Below are positions 17,849-26,479 of a DNA stretch of 64,000 bases, piece after piece (within the stretch, counting starts at the first letter, position 1; each line of letters opens with the position of its first letter). The position numbers and the translations under genes were made by a program. This stretch comes from VBDM01 sp963699535 (GTDB lineage: Bacteria > Pseudomonadota > Gammaproteobacteria > Burkholderiales > SG8-39), in NCBI GenBank assembly GCA_963699535.1, contig CAVOUJ010000032.1:124001-188000 (forward strand). Reading direction: 5' to 3'. The notes beneath the pieces were generated by a model, which was not told where the DNA came from, ran no database searches, and was given only the letters and a program-made list of their open reading frames with translations.

Positions 17849-17889
17849 ACCATACCCGTCCAGCGGAGCGCCGGATTGATCTGCGTCAA
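17849..17889 (-). promoter_or_regulatory. FNR/ANR-type promoter of the universal stress gene
   Basis: Read on the minus strand, TTGAC-GCAG-ATCAA (17876-17889) is one mismatch from the FNR/ANR consensus. A -10-like TATGGT lies at 17849-17854. The centre-to-minus-10 distance is again 28.5 bases, identical to the site at 7126. Transcription would start about 40 bases before the uspA GTG. Confidence 0.68.
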
Positions 17890-17894
17890 CGATT

Positions 17895-18656
17895 TCAGCC
17901 GCCTGGCGGTCGCGCTGAATCGTTCCAGGCCGATCGCCTTGGCTTGGCGCCGGTGTGAATGCAAGCGATGCCGAAGCTCAGATTCAGATAATCGACGTCG
18001 ACGTAACCCATGCGCTCTATGAGCGCCTTCATCTCTTCCTGATCGGGAAAGCGGCGGATCGACTCGACCAGATACCAGTACGCGTCGGGCGCGCGCGCGA
18101 TCCACGCTCCCAGGCGCGGAATCACGGTAGTCGAAAACAAATTATAGAAGGGCCGGACCGGAGCCCAAGGCCGCGAGAACTCCAGGCACAGCATCCGTCC
18201 TCCCGGCTTGAGTACTCTCAGGATCTCCCGCAGCGTTGCCGCCATGTCGGTGACGTTGCGGATCCCGAAGGAGATTGTCACGGCGTCGGCGCTCTCCGAC
18301 GCGAGCGGGATGCGCTCGCCTGTCCCGCCTATCCAGATTACGCCTGGTACGGAGCGTTCCCGCCCGCGCTGCATCATCGCGAGGCTGGGATCGCATACGA
18401 CCACCGTTCTGTCCGTGGCTGCCAGCAGTGCCGCGACATCGCCCGTGCCCCCGGCGAGATCGACGACGAGCTGTCGCGCTTCGGGCGCGCACAGGCGCAC
18501 GAGCCTGCGCTTCCAGAGCCTGTGGATGCCGAGGCTCATGAGGTCGTTCATGAGGTCATACCGACCCGCAACTGCCTGGAATACGCCGCGGATTTTCCGC
18601 TCGCGCTCGGGCGCGCTCACGGCCTGGCTGCCGAACGTCCTGGACAGATCCTCCAC
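17895..18656 (-). CDS. ubiE: Demethylmenaquinone / ubiquinone C-methyltransferase UbiE
   Basis: The sequence has the UbiE signatures RYDLMNDLMSLG(I)HRLWK near the N-terminus, the SAM-binding motif VVDLAGGTGD, and the SFGIRNVTD segment. UbiE adds the ring methyl group in menaquinone and ubiquinone synthesis. The frame extends upstream into menA. The GTG at 18656, 10 bases after the menA stop, gives an N-terminus of the usual length and is preferred. Coupling with menA directly upstream argues that menaquinone is the product here. Confidence 0.88.
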   Translation of the reverse strand: MEDLSRTFGSQAVSAPERERKIRGVFQAVAGRYDLMNDLMSLGIHRLWKRRLVRLCAPEARQLVVDLAGGTGDVAALLAATDRTVVVCDPSLAMMQRGRERSVPGVIWIGGTGERIPLASESADAVTISFGIRNVTDMAATLREILRVLKPGGRMLCLEFSRPWAPVRPFYNLFSTTVIPRLGAWIARAPDAYWYLVESIRRFPDQEEMKALIERMGYVDVDYLNLSFGIACIHTGAKPRRSAWNDSARPPGG

Positions 18657-18666
18657 GCTGAAGTCC

Positions 18667-19587
18667 CTAGAGGACGGCGGCGAGGCAGAGGAGGGCGCCG
18701 AAGCCGACCTCCAGCTGAACTGTATCGGCGAGGAGTGCATTCATCTCTGGTCCCTGAGTCTGGCGCCAGAAGCGTCTTGCGAGTCCCAAGGCCCTCGGTA
18801 AGAGAAGCAGGGGAAGCCACGCATAGTCTCCTCCAAGAGCCGGCGCCGCGGCGAAAGGCGCAAGGAGCAGCGCCGAATACTCAACCCGGCTGAACCGCGG
18901 TCCGAGTCTCACGGCCAGGGTTCGCTTGCCGGCGCGTCCGTCGCTGTCGATATCGCGAGTGTTGTTTACGACGAGCACGGCGGCGGCGAGCATCCCGACC
19001 GCAGCCCCGGCCAGCAGGATACCCGCATTCAACCCGAAGACCTGCAGATAGAAACTGCCGGACACGGCGACGACACCGAAGAACAGCAGCACGAACAGCT
19101 CGCCGAGCGGCGAGTAAGCGATCGGAAACGGTCCGCTCGTGTAGGCCGCGCCCGCGGCTACAGCCGCAAGGCCGATCAGAAAAATCGGCCAGCCGCCAAT
19201 CCAGACGAGAAACGCGCCCAGACAGACCGCGAGCGCAAAACTCATCGTCGCAGCGGACTGAACCTGGCGCGGTGAGAGCCAGCCCAGCGTCGTAGCGCGC
19301 GGCGGCCCGAGCCTGCTGTGGCGGTCGGCGCCGCGCCGGAAGTCGCCCACGTCGTTTTGCAGATTCGTACCGATCTGGATGAGCGCGGAAGCAACGAGAG
19401 CGACGAGCATCACCGAGATGTTCAAGGCATGCCCCTCGCGCCACGCGAAGCTCGTCCCGACCAGCACCGGCACGAGCGAGATCGGAAGGGTCCTCGGGCG
19501 AATCGCGATTCGCCACGCGACCGCCTGGCTGGGCCTCGCGTCGCCCGCGCCGTCGCGCGCTGGAGCGAGGGACTTGGCTTGGTTCAT
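18667..19587 (-). CDS. menA: 1,4-dihydroxy-2-naphthoate polyprenyltransferase MenA
   Basis: This integral membrane prenyltransferase of about 306 residues shows the MenA motifs RPRTLPISLVPVLVG, QIGTNLQNDVGDFRRGAD (prenyl-diphosphate binding Asp cluster), the RLGPPRATTLGW element and VNNTRDIDSD (second Asp motif). ATG 19587 is chosen because the first conserved block starts about 25 residues later. MenA makes demethylmenaquinone, and ubiE follows at once. Menaquinone is a low-potential quinone suited to the CbcL-like and NrfD-type complexes encoded nearby. The other men or mqn pathway genes are not in this window. Confidence 0.87.
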   Translation of the reverse strand: MNQAKSLAPARDGAGDARPSQAVAWRIAIRPRTLPISLVPVLVGTSFAWREGHALNISVMLVALVASALIQIGTNLQNDVGDFRRGADRHSRLGPPRATTLGWLSPRQVQSAATMSFALAVCLGAFLVWIGGWPIFLIGLAAVAAGAAYTSGPFPIAYSPLGELFVLLFFGVVAVSGSFYLQVFGLNAGILLAGAAVGMLAAAVLVVNNTRDIDSDGRAGKRTLAVRLGPRFSRVEYSALLLAPFAAAPALGGDYAWLPLLLLPRALGLARRFWRQTQGPEMNALLADTVQLEVGFGALLCLAAVL

Positions 19588-19680
19588 GGGAGAGGCTCGC
19601 TGGAGAAGGACTGGTCGCGGGTCATCGGACTGCCGGGGTGAGGGCGAGCAAACCCGGCATGTTATCTGAATCACCTCGGA

Positions 19681-19721
19681 TTGACCTGCATCAAAGGCTG
19701 GCGCGTGACGAGCGGCATAGT
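19681..19721 (+). promoter_or_regulatory. FNR/ANR-type promoter of the monohaem cytochrome gene
   Basis: TTGAC-CTGC-ATCAA at 19681-19694 has one mismatch to the FNR/ANR consensus. CATAGT at 19716-19721 sits at the -10 position with the same 28.5-base centre-to-minus-10 distance as the two other sites. Predicted transcription start is near 19728, 33 bases before ATG 19761. The site lies in the menA/cytochrome divergent region and could also influence menA. Confidence 0.68.
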
Positions 19722-19760
19722 CAGGATGGTTTCAGCCGGATTCGACCAGCGAAGAAGGCC

Positions 19761-20210
19761 ATGGCACCAAGTGCGATCGTTTCGATTTGCGTCGCCGCCG
19801 CCTTCGGCGCATGCGCCGGCGATGCGCGTTCGCAGTATCCCCCTGCCGCCCAATGTCCGCAGCCACGCTTCACGGGCAAGGCGCCGGAGGAGTTCTACAA
19901 TCGCTCCAATCCCTTGAGCGCCGATTCGGCGCAGCTTGCCGCCGGCCGCAGGCTCTATGAAAAAGAGGCCAACCCGGGGTGCCAGATCTGCCATGGGATC
20001 AAGGGTGACGGCATGGGACCGCTCTCGGGGCAGTTCGATCCGCCGCCGCGCAACTTCGCCTGCGCCCAGACCGTCAAGGGCATTCCCGACGGCCAGCTGT
20101 TCTGGATCATTCAGAACGGGTCGCCCGGGACCAGCATGCCGGGCTTCAAGGCCTTGCGCGAGGATCAGATCTGGCAGCTTGTGATGTACTTGAGGGTGCT
20201 CGCCAAGTAG
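19761..20210 (+). CDS. Monohaem class I cytochrome c
   Basis: The 149-residue precursor has a signal peptide, one CQICH haem motif followed by GIKGDGMGPLSG, and a C-terminal TSMPGFK segment with the probable Met ligand, then a QIWQLVMYL helix. This layout matches cytochrome c domains found as partners of terminal oxidoreductases. ATG 19761 has GAAGAAGG upstream and lies 33 bases after the predicted FNR-dependent start. It converges with boxB; only 22 bases separate the two stop codons. Confidence 0.85.
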   Translation: MAPSAIVSICVAAAFGACAGDARSQYPPAAQCPQPRFTGKAPEEFYNRSNPLSADSAQLAAGRRLYEKEANPGCQICHGIKGDGMGPLSGQFDPPPRNFACAQTVKGIPDGQLFWIIQNGSPGTSMPGFKALREDQIWQLVMYLRVLAK

Positions 20211-20232
20211 CGCAATCAGCGCGCGCGGCAGG

Positions 20233-21660
20233 TCAGTTCAGGTGCACGTACTCGTACTCGACCGGCAAGTTGTTGATGCCGCGTTCGGGCGGGGCGATCC
20301 AGCCTGCGATCTTGCCGGGCTCGACCACGCGCCGCATTAGGCTCTTCACGTACGCCTTGTCCTCGGCGCTCGGGAGCCAGCCCGGAAGCTGCCGCTCGAA
20401 CTCTTCGCGGCTGATCGGCTTGCCCTCGAGATCGGTCGGAACGTTCGCCCAGACGCCGATCGAGCGTCTGAAGCGGCTGCTCGGAAGTTTCAGCTCGAAG
20501 CCGTAACCGGCGCGCTTGATCTGCATGTTCCAGCGCTTCAGTCCGATCTCGCAGTCGCGGATGTAGGCGTTGCGCAGCACTTCGTTCATCGCATTGCGCA
20601 GGGCCACCGTTTCTTTGCGCAGGCCGCCACTGCCGTCGGGCGTCTCCAGCTCGAAGGTCGCGTCGGTGCAGACATGGTCCTGGTACTGCGTAGTTTCGTC
20701 CGGCCGGCCCTTGATGCCATTGGCGAAGCTGCTTGCCGCGTTCGACGACACCTCCGAGCCGAACAGATCGAGCGAAGAACTGAACCAGAAATTGAGATAG
20801 CGCTGCAAGAGCGGCAGGTCGATTGCCCCCGCTTTGCGGATCGCCGAGGACTCTTCGCTGTCGATCTCCTTCATCACCTCGAGGGTGCGCTTCACGACGC
20901 GCCCGATGCCCGTCTCTCCGACGAACATGTGGTGCGCCTCCTCGGTCAGCATGAAGCGGCAGGTGCGCGCGAGGGGATCAAAGGAGGACTCGGCGAGGCT
21001 CTTCAGCTGGAACTTGCCGTCACGATCGGTGAAGTAGGCAAAGCAGAAGAAAGACAGCCAGTCCTCGATCGGCTCGTTGAAGGTGCCCAGGATGCGGGGC
21101 TTGTTTGTGTCTCCCGAGTGGCGCGCGAGCAGCTCCTCGGCTTCTTCGCGGCCGTCGCGGCCGAAATAGCCGTGCAGCAGGTAGACCATGGCCCAGAGGT
21201 GGCGGCCTTCCTCCACGTTGATCTGGAAGAGGTTGCGCAGATCGTACAGCGAAGGGCAGGTATGGCCGAGGAGGTGTTGCTGTTCAACTGAGGCGGGCTC
21301 CGTGTCGCCCTGCGTCACGATCAGGCGCCGGAACTGCGAGCGGTATTCGCCAGGCACCTGCTGCCACACCGGCTGGCCGAAGGAATCTCCGAAGCCGATG
21401 GTGCGATTGGGAATCGGATCGGCGAGGAATATTCCCCAGCGATAGTCGGGCATCTTGACCGTGCCGTAATGGGCCCAGCCTTCGGCATCGACGCCGATCG
21501 CCGTGCGCAGATAAACGTCTGCCGAGGCGAAATCGTTCGGGCCCAGCTCGCGCCACCAGTCGAGAAAGTGCGGCTGCCAATGCTCAAGCGCGCGCTGCAG
21601 GGTCTTGTCGTTCGCGAGGTTGACGTTGTTCGGAATCCGTTCGCTGTAGTTGATGCTCAT
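20233..21660 (-). CDS. boxB: Benzoyl-CoA 2,3-epoxidase oxygenase subunit BoxB
   Basis: The 475-residue protein matches BoxB over its whole length, including the di-iron carboxylate and histidine segments EEGRHLWA (about residue 149) and TEEAHHMF (about residue 239). BoxB uses O2 and reducing power from BoxA to form 2,3-epoxybenzoyl-CoA in the cytoplasm. It is the third gene of the minus-strand boxR-boxC-boxB unit (12-base gap to boxC). No boxA gene follows: the next gene is a convergent cytochrome, so the reductase partner must be elsewhere or replaced. Confidence 0.95.
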   Translation of the reverse strand: MSINYSERIPNNVNLANDKTLQRALEHWQPHFLDWWRELGPNDFASADVYLRTAIGVDAEGWAHYGTVKMPDYRWGIFLADPIPNRTIGFGDSFGQPVWQQVPGEYRSQFRRLIVTQGDTEPASVEQQHLLGHTCPSLYDLRNLFQINVEEGRHLWAMVYLLHGYFGRDGREEAEELLARHSGDTNKPRILGTFNEPIEDWLSFFCFAYFTDRDGKFQLKSLAESSFDPLARTCRFMLTEEAHHMFVGETGIGRVVKRTLEVMKEIDSEESSAIRKAGAIDLPLLQRYLNFWFSSSLDLFGSEVSSNAASSFANGIKGRPDETTQYQDHVCTDATFELETPDGSGGLRKETVALRNAMNEVLRNAYIRDCEIGLKRWNMQIKRAGYGFELKLPSSRFRRSIGVWANVPTDLEGKPISREEFERQLPGWLPSAEDKAYVKSLMRRVVEPGKIAGWIAPPERGINNLPVEYEYVHLN

Positions 21661-21672
21661 TTCAGTCCTTAA

Positions 21673-23349
21673 CTAGACTCTTTCCCAATTGAATTTCGCC
21701 TTCGCGCCGCTTCCGTACACCTTGAGCGCGCCCGACTCGCCTACCGCGTTGGGCCGGCTGAAGATCCAGTTCTGCCATGCCGAGAGTCTTCCGAAGATGC
21801 GGGTCTCCATGGTTTCCTTGCCGGAAAAACGCAGATTCGCCTCGAGACCCGTGAGCGCATCGGGAGAAAGACTCGTGCGCTCCTCGATCGCGATGCGCAC
21901 CTCGTCTTCCCAGTCGAGATCGTCTGGCGTGAAGGTGACCAAGCCAAGCTTCCCCGCGTCATGCGCGTCGAGCTTTTCCCCGATGAGTGGGCGCAGCTCT
22001 TCGATCGGCTTTTTTTCGCCACAGAAATGCGCGGCGAGGCGCGATTCGTCGCTCGCCATGGGGTAGGCCCCGAAGTTCAGATCGGACAGCGCGATCACCG
22101 GACGCAGCGCGTCGTCATCCGGCAACATCAGCATGTAGCTGCGGTCGGCGGCGAGCGCGAGCTCGCCGAGCGTCCCGGCGAAGCACGAGCCCTGGTCGAT
22201 GATCGCGAACATCGTTCGCGAGGAGACGTCCAGCCTCGACAGCGTGCGGCGCAGGAAACCGATCGTCTGGCGGACGAACCAGTGGCTTTCGTTCTCTTTG
22301 AGGGTCTTGTCGGCGGCGAGCGCGAGACCCATGTCGCCGCGAGTCTTGAGGATCCAGGTGCCGATCTCCAGGTCGTTGGTGCGCAGCATCAGGATCGCGT
22401 CGTCGAGCTCCCGTGCCATGGCGAGTGGCCACCACTTGTCTCCCGCGGCGTGGATCGCCTCGATATCGGCCGGCGGCTGGGCTCTGGGCGCGAACACCGT
22501 CAGCGTCGCGGTACGCGCCTTGCGATCGATGGCGACGTCCACGTTCTCGTAGTGATAACCGGCCGCGTCGATGGTGCGCTTGAGCGCATTGAGCGTCACA
22601 CCCGTGCCACTTCCACGGGTGCTCTGCCCTGCGAGAGCCGCAACGCGCTCCTTCACCGCGTCCTTGAAGGCCTGCGGCTTGGCGATGTGGTCCACGAGCT
22701 TCCATTGCTTCGCGCGGTCGGCGCGCACGCCCTCGCTCGTCGTGCAGAAGACGTCCGCGAGATCGCGCCGGACCTTGCGCTTGTCCGTGACGCGCGTGAG
22801 TCCGCCCGTTCCGGGGAGAACGCCGAGCAGCGGCAGCTCGGGCAGGCTCACCGTGGACGAGCGGTCGTCGATCATGAGAATCTCGTCGCAGGAAAGCGCA
22901 AGCTCGTAGCCGCCGCCTGCGACCGTGCCGTTGACCGCGGCCAGGGACTTCAGGCCCTCGTGGCGGCTCGAGTCCTCGATGCCGCTGCGTGTCTCGTTGG
23001 TGAACTTGCAGAAATTCACCTTCCACGCGTGTGTGGAAAGGCCGAGCATGTAGATGTTGGCGCCCGAGCAGAACATGCGCTCGCGCGCGCTGGTGATCAC
23101 GAGGCACTTCACCTCGGGGTGCTCGAAGCGAATGCGGTTCAGAGCGTCGGCGAGCTCGATGTCCACGCCGAGGTCGTAGGAGTTGAGCTTGAGCTTGTAG
23201 CCGGGCTTCAGGCCCTTGTCCTCGTTCACGTCCATCGCGAGCGTCGCCACGGGTCCCTCGAAGGACAGCCGCCAATGGAGATAGCGGTCCGGATGCGTGT
23301 CGTAGGTGATCAAGGGAGGGGAGGGCTTGGACTCCAAGACCGCGCTCAT
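21673..23349 (-). CDS. boxC: 2,3-epoxybenzoyl-CoA dihydrolase BoxC
   Basis: The 558-residue two-part crotonase-fold protein has family features such as FCSGANIYMLGLSTHAWKVN, the NGTVAGGGYELALSCDE oxyanion-hole region and the LPLLGVLPGTGGLTR loop. BoxC opens and hydrolyses the epoxide ring, giving 3,4-dehydroadipyl-CoA semialdehyde and formate, the substrate for BoxD encoded at 33947-35492. Length matches known BoxC proteins. It is cotranscribed with boxR (14-base gap) and boxB. Confidence 0.95.
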   Translation of the reverse strand: MSAVLESKPSPPLITYDTHPDRYLHWRLSFEGPVATLAMDVNEDKGLKPGYKLKLNSYDLGVDIELADALNRIRFEHPEVKCLVITSARERMFCSGANIYMLGLSTHAWKVNFCKFTNETRSGIEDSSRHEGLKSLAAVNGTVAGGGYELALSCDEILMIDDRSSTVSLPELPLLGVLPGTGGLTRVTDKRKVRRDLADVFCTTSEGVRADRAKQWKLVDHIAKPQAFKDAVKERVAALAGQSTRGSGTGVTLNALKRTIDAAGYHYENVDVAIDRKARTATLTVFAPRAQPPADIEAIHAAGDKWWPLAMARELDDAILMLRTNDLEIGTWILKTRGDMGLALAADKTLKENESHWFVRQTIGFLRRTLSRLDVSSRTMFAIIDQGSCFAGTLGELALAADRSYMLMLPDDDALRPVIALSDLNFGAYPMASDESRLAAHFCGEKKPIEELRPLIGEKLDAHDAGKLGLVTFTPDDLDWEDEVRIAIEERTSLSPDALTGLEANLRFSGKETMETRIFGRLSAWQNWIFSRPNAVGESGALKVYGSGAKAKFNWERV

Positions 23350-23363
23350 GATCGACTCCTGTG

Positions 23364-24275
23364 CTAGGCGGCGACTGCCTTGCGCAGCGCCGAGAGACTC
23401 TGTTCGGGTGTTTTCCCGGCCGTGTCGACGGTGACATCGGCCTGCCGATAGAGCACTGCGCGACCGTCCAGGATGCGCCGCAGGTCTTCCATGGCCTGCT
23501 CGTTTCCCGCCATGGGGCGCGTGTCACCCTGCGCGATCACGCGCGCCATGTGCTCCTCGGGCTCGGCCTTCAGCCATACCGTAAAGCACGCCGAGAGCAG
23601 AAGCTCGTAGGTTGCGGGTTCGGAAACGATGCTGCCACCCGTGGCGATTACGGCGCGGTCGCTCTTCTCGAGCACCTTTTCGAGGCAGCGCCGCTCGTAG
23701 CGCCGGTATCCCGCCTGTCCGTAGAGCAAGAAGATCTCCGACAGGCTGGTGCCGGCTTCGCGCTCGATCTCGCGGTCGAGCTCGACAAAGGGGACGCCGA
23801 GAGCCCGGGCGAGCTTGGCGCCCAGCGTAGATTTGCCGGCGCCGCGCAAGCCCACGAGGGCGATGCGCTTCATTCGCTCGTCCTGAGCGCTCCCGTAGTC
23901 GCGTACCAGCTGCGAGCGCACCGCGGCGAGTTTCTGCCGGGGAAGCCGCTTCAGGAACTGCGTCGTCAGGGTCAGCTCCATGGCATCGCCCGAATCCTCG
24001 GCAAGGAGCTCGGTGAGCGGAAGGCCGAGCGCCGATGCGATCTGGCGCAGCAGCAGGATAGAGACATTTCCCTGCCCCGTCTCGAGCTGGGCGAGGTAGC
24101 GCTCGGACACCCCCGAATCTGCGGCGAGCTGCTTGCGCGACATGCCACGTCTAGCGCGAGCTTCCCGCACCCTGTCCCCGAGGCGGGCGAGATAGTCGCG
24201 CTCGCCGTCCGGCGCGTTTTCGTTCGCGGGAGTCCGTTGCGCAGGTCTCTTGTGCTGGGCGGTGAGCGCGGTCAT
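23364..24275 (-). CDS. boxR: BoxR/BzdR-type regulator: XRE DNA-binding domain fused to shikimate-kinase-like domain
   Basis: The N-terminal half has an XRE helix-turn-helix (RRGMSRKQLAADSGVSERYL, about residues 42-61). The C-terminal half is a shikimate-kinase fold with a P-loop (LVGLRGAGKSTLG) and ATGGSIV. This fusion is diagnostic of BoxR and BzdR, repressors that bind benzoyl-CoA and control aerobic and anaerobic benzoate genes in Azoarcus. It is divergent from the flavodoxin and benzoate-CoA ligase genes, with TGCA repeats in the region between them. Confidence 0.94.
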   Translation of the reverse strand: MTALTAQHKRPAQRTPANENAPDGERDYLARLGDRVREARARRGMSRKQLAADSGVSERYLAQLETGQGNVSILLLRQIASALGLPLTELLAEDSGDAMELTLTTQFLKRLPRQKLAAVRSQLVRDYGSAQDERMKRIALVGLRGAGKSTLGAKLARALGVPFVELDREIEREAGTSLSEIFLLYGQAGYRRYERRCLEKVLEKSDRAVIATGGSIVSEPATYELLLSACFTVWLKAEPEEHMARVIAQGDTRPMAGNEQAMEDLRRILDGRAVLYRQADVTVDTAGKTPEQSLSALRKAVAA

Positions 24276-24319
24276 GGAAGGGACAGCGGTGCAATAGATA
24301 ATGGGTGGGACAGGGGCAA

Positions 24320-24358
24320 TATAATGCTTGCGATTCGCGAATCATGCAGTATGATGCA
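24320..24358. promoter_or_regulatory. Putative box/bcl control region: -10 box and TGCA repeat operator
   Basis: A consensus TATAAT lies at 24320-24325 on the plus strand, without a convincing -35 box. Two TGCA tetramers separated by six bases (24345-24348 and 24355-24358) lie downstream of the predicted start. BzdR operators are described as direct TGCA repeats within larger palindromes, so this is a plausible BoxR site controlling the divergent boxRCB and flavodoxin-bclA units. Confidence 0.5.
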
Positions 24359-24388
24359 CTCCTTGGCGAAACGCAAGCGGACACGACA

Positions 24389-24865
24389 GTGGCGCTCGAA
24401 CTGACCATTCTCGTAGGAACGATGACCGGCACCGCCCAACTCGTCGCGCAGGAGGTCGAGCTCACGCTCGACGATGGCGATACCCGGGTAGTCACCAAGC
24501 CCATGGACGGTCTGGACGTAGGCACTTTTGCGCCGGGCGGGCTCTTCCTGATCTGCTCGTCCACCTACGGGCAGGGCGATGTGCCGGACAACGCGAAATA
24601 CCTTTATGAATCGCTCAAGGCGACGCGTCCTGACCTCTCCCGCGTCAGCTACGGCGTCATCGCGCTCGGCGACCGCACCTACGCCGAGACCTTCTGCAAC
24701 GGCGGCAAGCGTTTCGACGCGATCCTTTCCGAGCTTGGAGCGCGGCGCATCGGCGACATGATGCTGCACGACGCGAGCGCCGGAACGATGCCCGAGGAAT
24801 TGGCCGTGGCATGGGCGACCGAGTGGATCGTCCAATGCCGCAAGGAAGCGAGGCTGGCGGCTTGA
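24389..24865 (+). CDS. Flavodoxin-like protein (sulfite-reductase flavoprotein type domain)
   Basis: The product is a 158-residue flavodoxin domain with the FMN phosphate loop TMTGTAQ, the CSSTYGQGDVPDN loop and the ALGDRTYAETFCNGG isoalloxazine loop. GTG 24389 starts directly before the first beta strand; ATG 24344 is an alternative that would overlap the putative operator. The stop is 2 bases before the ligase start, so the two are coupled. Being the first gene after the box control region, it may carry electrons for ring activation, possibly to BoxB in the absence of a local boxA. That role is an inference. Confidence 0.72.
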   Translation: MALELTILVGTMTGTAQLVAQEVELTLDDGDTRVVTKPMDGLDVGTFAPGGLFLICSSTYGQGDVPDNAKYLYESLKATRPDLSRVSYGVIALGDRTYAETFCNGGKRFDAILSELGARRIGDMMLHDASAGTMPEELAVAWATEWIVQCRKEARLAA

Positions 24866-24867
24866 CC

Positions 24868-26463
24868 GTGGGAAGCGGAACCGCGTCTTCATTCATCGCC
24901 GCTGATCTCTCGGTGAGTCCGCCGAGAATCAGCGTGCCGCGCGAATACAATGCCGCGCACGATCTCATCGAGCGCAACCTCCTTGCCGGCCGCGGGGGGA
25001 AGCTAGCTTTCATCGACGACGAAGGTTCCTACACCTTCGGCGACCTCGGGGAACGGGTCAACCGCTTCGGCTCCGGGCTCCTCGCGATGGGCCTGGAGAT
25101 GGAACAGCGCGTGCTGATCGCGCTCACCGACACGATCGATTTTCCGATTGCGTTCCTGGGCTGCATCAAGGCGGGGATCGTCCCGGTCTCCGTGAACACG
25201 CTGCTCACCCCGAAGGACTACGAGTACATGCTCGCTGACAGCCGCGCCCGCGCCCTGGTGCTCTCCGGACACCTCATGCCGCAGTTCGCTCCGCTGATCG
25301 GCAAGATGCCTTTCCTCAGACACGTGATCGTCTCGGGGCCGAATTCGCACGGTCGCATCGCGTTCAAGGACGTGCTCGCCGGGGGCTCGCCGCAACTCGC
25401 GCGCGCCCCCACGACTTCGGACGACGCCTGCTGCTGGTTCTATTCTTCGGGGTCCACCGGTGCGCCGAAGGCGGCGGTCCACGTCCACTCGACCATGGCG
25501 ATCACCGCCGAGCTCTACGGCAAGGGCGTGCTGGGCATCACCGAGGACGACATCCTTTTCTCTGCGGCGAAGCTGTCCTTTGTGTACGGCCTCGGGAACG
25601 CACAGACTTTTGCGCTGGCAACCGGAGCGACGGCGGTGCTGATGGCCGAGCGCGCGACGCCCGACTCGGTGTTCAGGCGCCTGGTCGAGCGGAAGCCCAC
25701 GGTCTTCTACGCGGTGCCGACCCTTTACGCCGCAATGCTCGCGAGCCCTGAATTTCCGAGGAGGGAGTCCCTGGGACTGCGCCTGTGCGTTTCGGCCGGC
25801 GAAGCCCTGCCCGCCGAAATCGGCCGGCGCTGGAAGGAGAGGACCGGCGTCGACGTCCTGGAGGGAATTGGCTCGACCGAGACGATGCACATGTTCATCA
25901 GCGCGCGGCCGGGGGATGTGCGCTACGGCGCGACCGGCAAGGCCGTTCCGGGTTACGAGCTGCGCCTGGTGGATGAGCAGGGTCGTCCGGTCAAGCGAGG
26001 CGAGCTCGGCGAGCTCGAAGTGAACGGGCCGACGAGCGCCGCGTGCTACTGGAACAACCGCGAGAAGAGCCGCGCGACTTTCGTCGGCGGCTGGTTCAGG
26101 AGCGGCGACAAGTTCAGGCAGGACGAGGACGGTTATTATGTTTACGGCGGACGGTCCGATGACATGTTGAGGGTCTCCGGTTTCTACGTCTCGCCCGCCG
26201 AGGTCGAAGCTGCGCTCGTCTCGCACGACGCGGTGCTCGAAGCGGCGGTCGTCGGCCGCGAGGATGACAACAAGCTCGTCAAACCCAAGGCTTTCGTCGT
26301 GCTCAAGGATGGGCACTCGCCGGGCGAGCTGCTGAAAACCGCCATGCAGCAGCACATCAAAGAGAGGCTCGCGCCCTACAAGTACCCACGCTGGATCGAG
26401 TTTGTCACCGAACTGCCGAAGACGGCGACCGGCAAGATCCAGCGGTTCAAGCTCCGGTCGTAG
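24868..26463 (+). CDS. bclA: Benzoate-CoA ligase
   Basis: The 531-residue acyl-CoA synthetase (ANL superfamily) has the motifs PREYNAAHDLIERNL near the N-terminus, the AMP-binding loop YSSGSTGAPK, GIGSTETMHMF and the C-terminal GKIQRFKLRS with the catalytic Lys. These are typical of benzoate-CoA ligases. GTG 24868 is preferred; an in-frame ATG at 24835 overlaps the flavodoxin gene. The enzyme makes benzoyl-CoA, the substrate of the box genes across the divergent promoter. A close paralogue is encoded at 43946-45528. Confidence 0.9.
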   Translation: MGSGTASSFIAADLSVSPPRISVPREYNAAHDLIERNLLAGRGGKLAFIDDEGSYTFGDLGERVNRFGSGLLAMGLEMEQRVLIALTDTIDFPIAFLGCIKAGIVPVSVNTLLTPKDYEYMLADSRARALVLSGHLMPQFAPLIGKMPFLRHVIVSGPNSHGRIAFKDVLAGGSPQLARAPTTSDDACCWFYSSGSTGAPKAAVHVHSTMAITAELYGKGVLGITEDDILFSAAKLSFVYGLGNAQTFALATGATAVLMAERATPDSVFRRLVERKPTVFYAVPTLYAAMLASPEFPRRESLGLRLCVSAGEALPAEIGRRWKERTGVDVLEGIGSTETMHMFISARPGDVRYGATGKAVPGYELRLVDEQGRPVKRGELGELEVNGPTSAACYWNNREKSRATFVGGWFRSGDKFRQDEDGYYVYGGRSDDMLRVSGFYVSPAEVEAALVSHDAVLEAAVVGREDDNKLVKPKAFVVLKDGHSPGELLKTAMQQHIKERLAPYKYPRWIEFVTELPKTATGKIQRFKLRS

Positions 26464-26479
26464 CAGTGGGGTCCCCAGC

